Origin: an uncultured Desulfobacteraceae bacterium | Lineage (GTDB): Bacteria > Desulfobacterota > Desulfobacteria > Desulfobacterales > UBA2174 | Direction of reading: 5' to 3' | Assembly: GCA_937982505.1 (NCBI GenBank) | Contig: CALJLV010000026.1 | Span: 1-15,246, forward strand | Length of the DNA stretch: 15,246 nucleotides | Part shown: piece after piece, positions 15,202 to 15,246 of the stretch | Numbering within the stretch: the stretch's first letter is position 1 | Layout: the number at the start of each line of letters is the position of its first letter | Notes under the pieces: model-generated | What the model was told of the DNA's origin: nothing | Database searches by the model: none | What the model saw: only the letters and a program-made list of their open reading frames with translations | Position numbers and translations under genes: made by a program

Positions 15202-15246
15202 AGATCGGAAGAGCGTCGTGTAGGGAAAGAGTGTAGATCTCGGTGG
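15202..15246 (-). other. Illumina P5/Read 1 adapter sequence (not genomic)
   Basis: Positions 15202-15234 match, as I recall it, the reverse complement of the 33-nt TruSeq Read 1 adapter (AGATCGGAAGAGCGTCG...). Positions 15235-15246 (AGATCTCGGTGG) continue into the P5 flow-cell sequence. The real genomic sequence ends at 15201. Confidence 0.97.

Overview
The window is a metagenome-style contig of GC-rich bacterial DNA with Illumina adapter sequence at both ends (1-45 and 15202-15246). Genuine genomic sequence spans 46-15201. Gene content and protein style suggest a member of the Desulfobacterota (former Deltaproteobacteria, possibly Desulfobacterales-like). The clues are a two-domain ACT protein, a DUF3568-type lipoprotein, an ileS-lspA pair, a long HolA and short intergenic tandem repeats. 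This assignment is inference from protein character, not a database match.

Layout: a truncated plus-strand TRAP-transporter large permease (46-237) converges on a long minus-strand block. Read in the direction of transcription from 13839 down to 247, that block holds ileS, lspA (GTG start), holA, pyk (overlapping holA by 58 nt), a small uncharacterised protein, a complete branched-chain amino acid-type ABC transporter (livK-livH-livM-livG-livF), argC, and a double-ACT-domain protein. To the right of ileS a divergent plus-strand pair begins: a DUF3568-type lipoprotein (14043-14435) and the N-terminal part of tilS (14467-15201), which runs off the genomic sequence into adapter. No tRNA, rRNA, CRISPR array, insertion sequence, phage or defence genes are visible, and no gene-free stretch exceeds about 240 bases.

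Functionally this is mostly core metabolism and information processing. Isoleucyl-tRNA synthetase and tRNA(Ile)-lysidine synthetase both serve isoleucine decoding and flank one divergent promoter region. Signal peptidase II (LspA) would process lipoproteins such as the one encoded opposite ileS. The liv cassette imports amino acids or related compounds, ArgC belongs to arginine synthesis, and the ACT protein is a likely amino-acid sensor.

The least ordinary content is intergenic. Three gaps on the minus strand (argC/ACT, livF/argC, pyk/small ORF) each carry a short tandem array, with units of 7, 9 and 9 bp and unrelated sequences. All three are built as a duplicated multi-unit block (14, 27 and 27 bp). 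Two of them have inverted copies nearby that could fold into hairpins. Other candidates are divergent promoters around a palindrome at ileS, an 18-bp operator-like site upstream of livK, and a hairpin between livK and livH. I do not see a convincing new multi-gene system.
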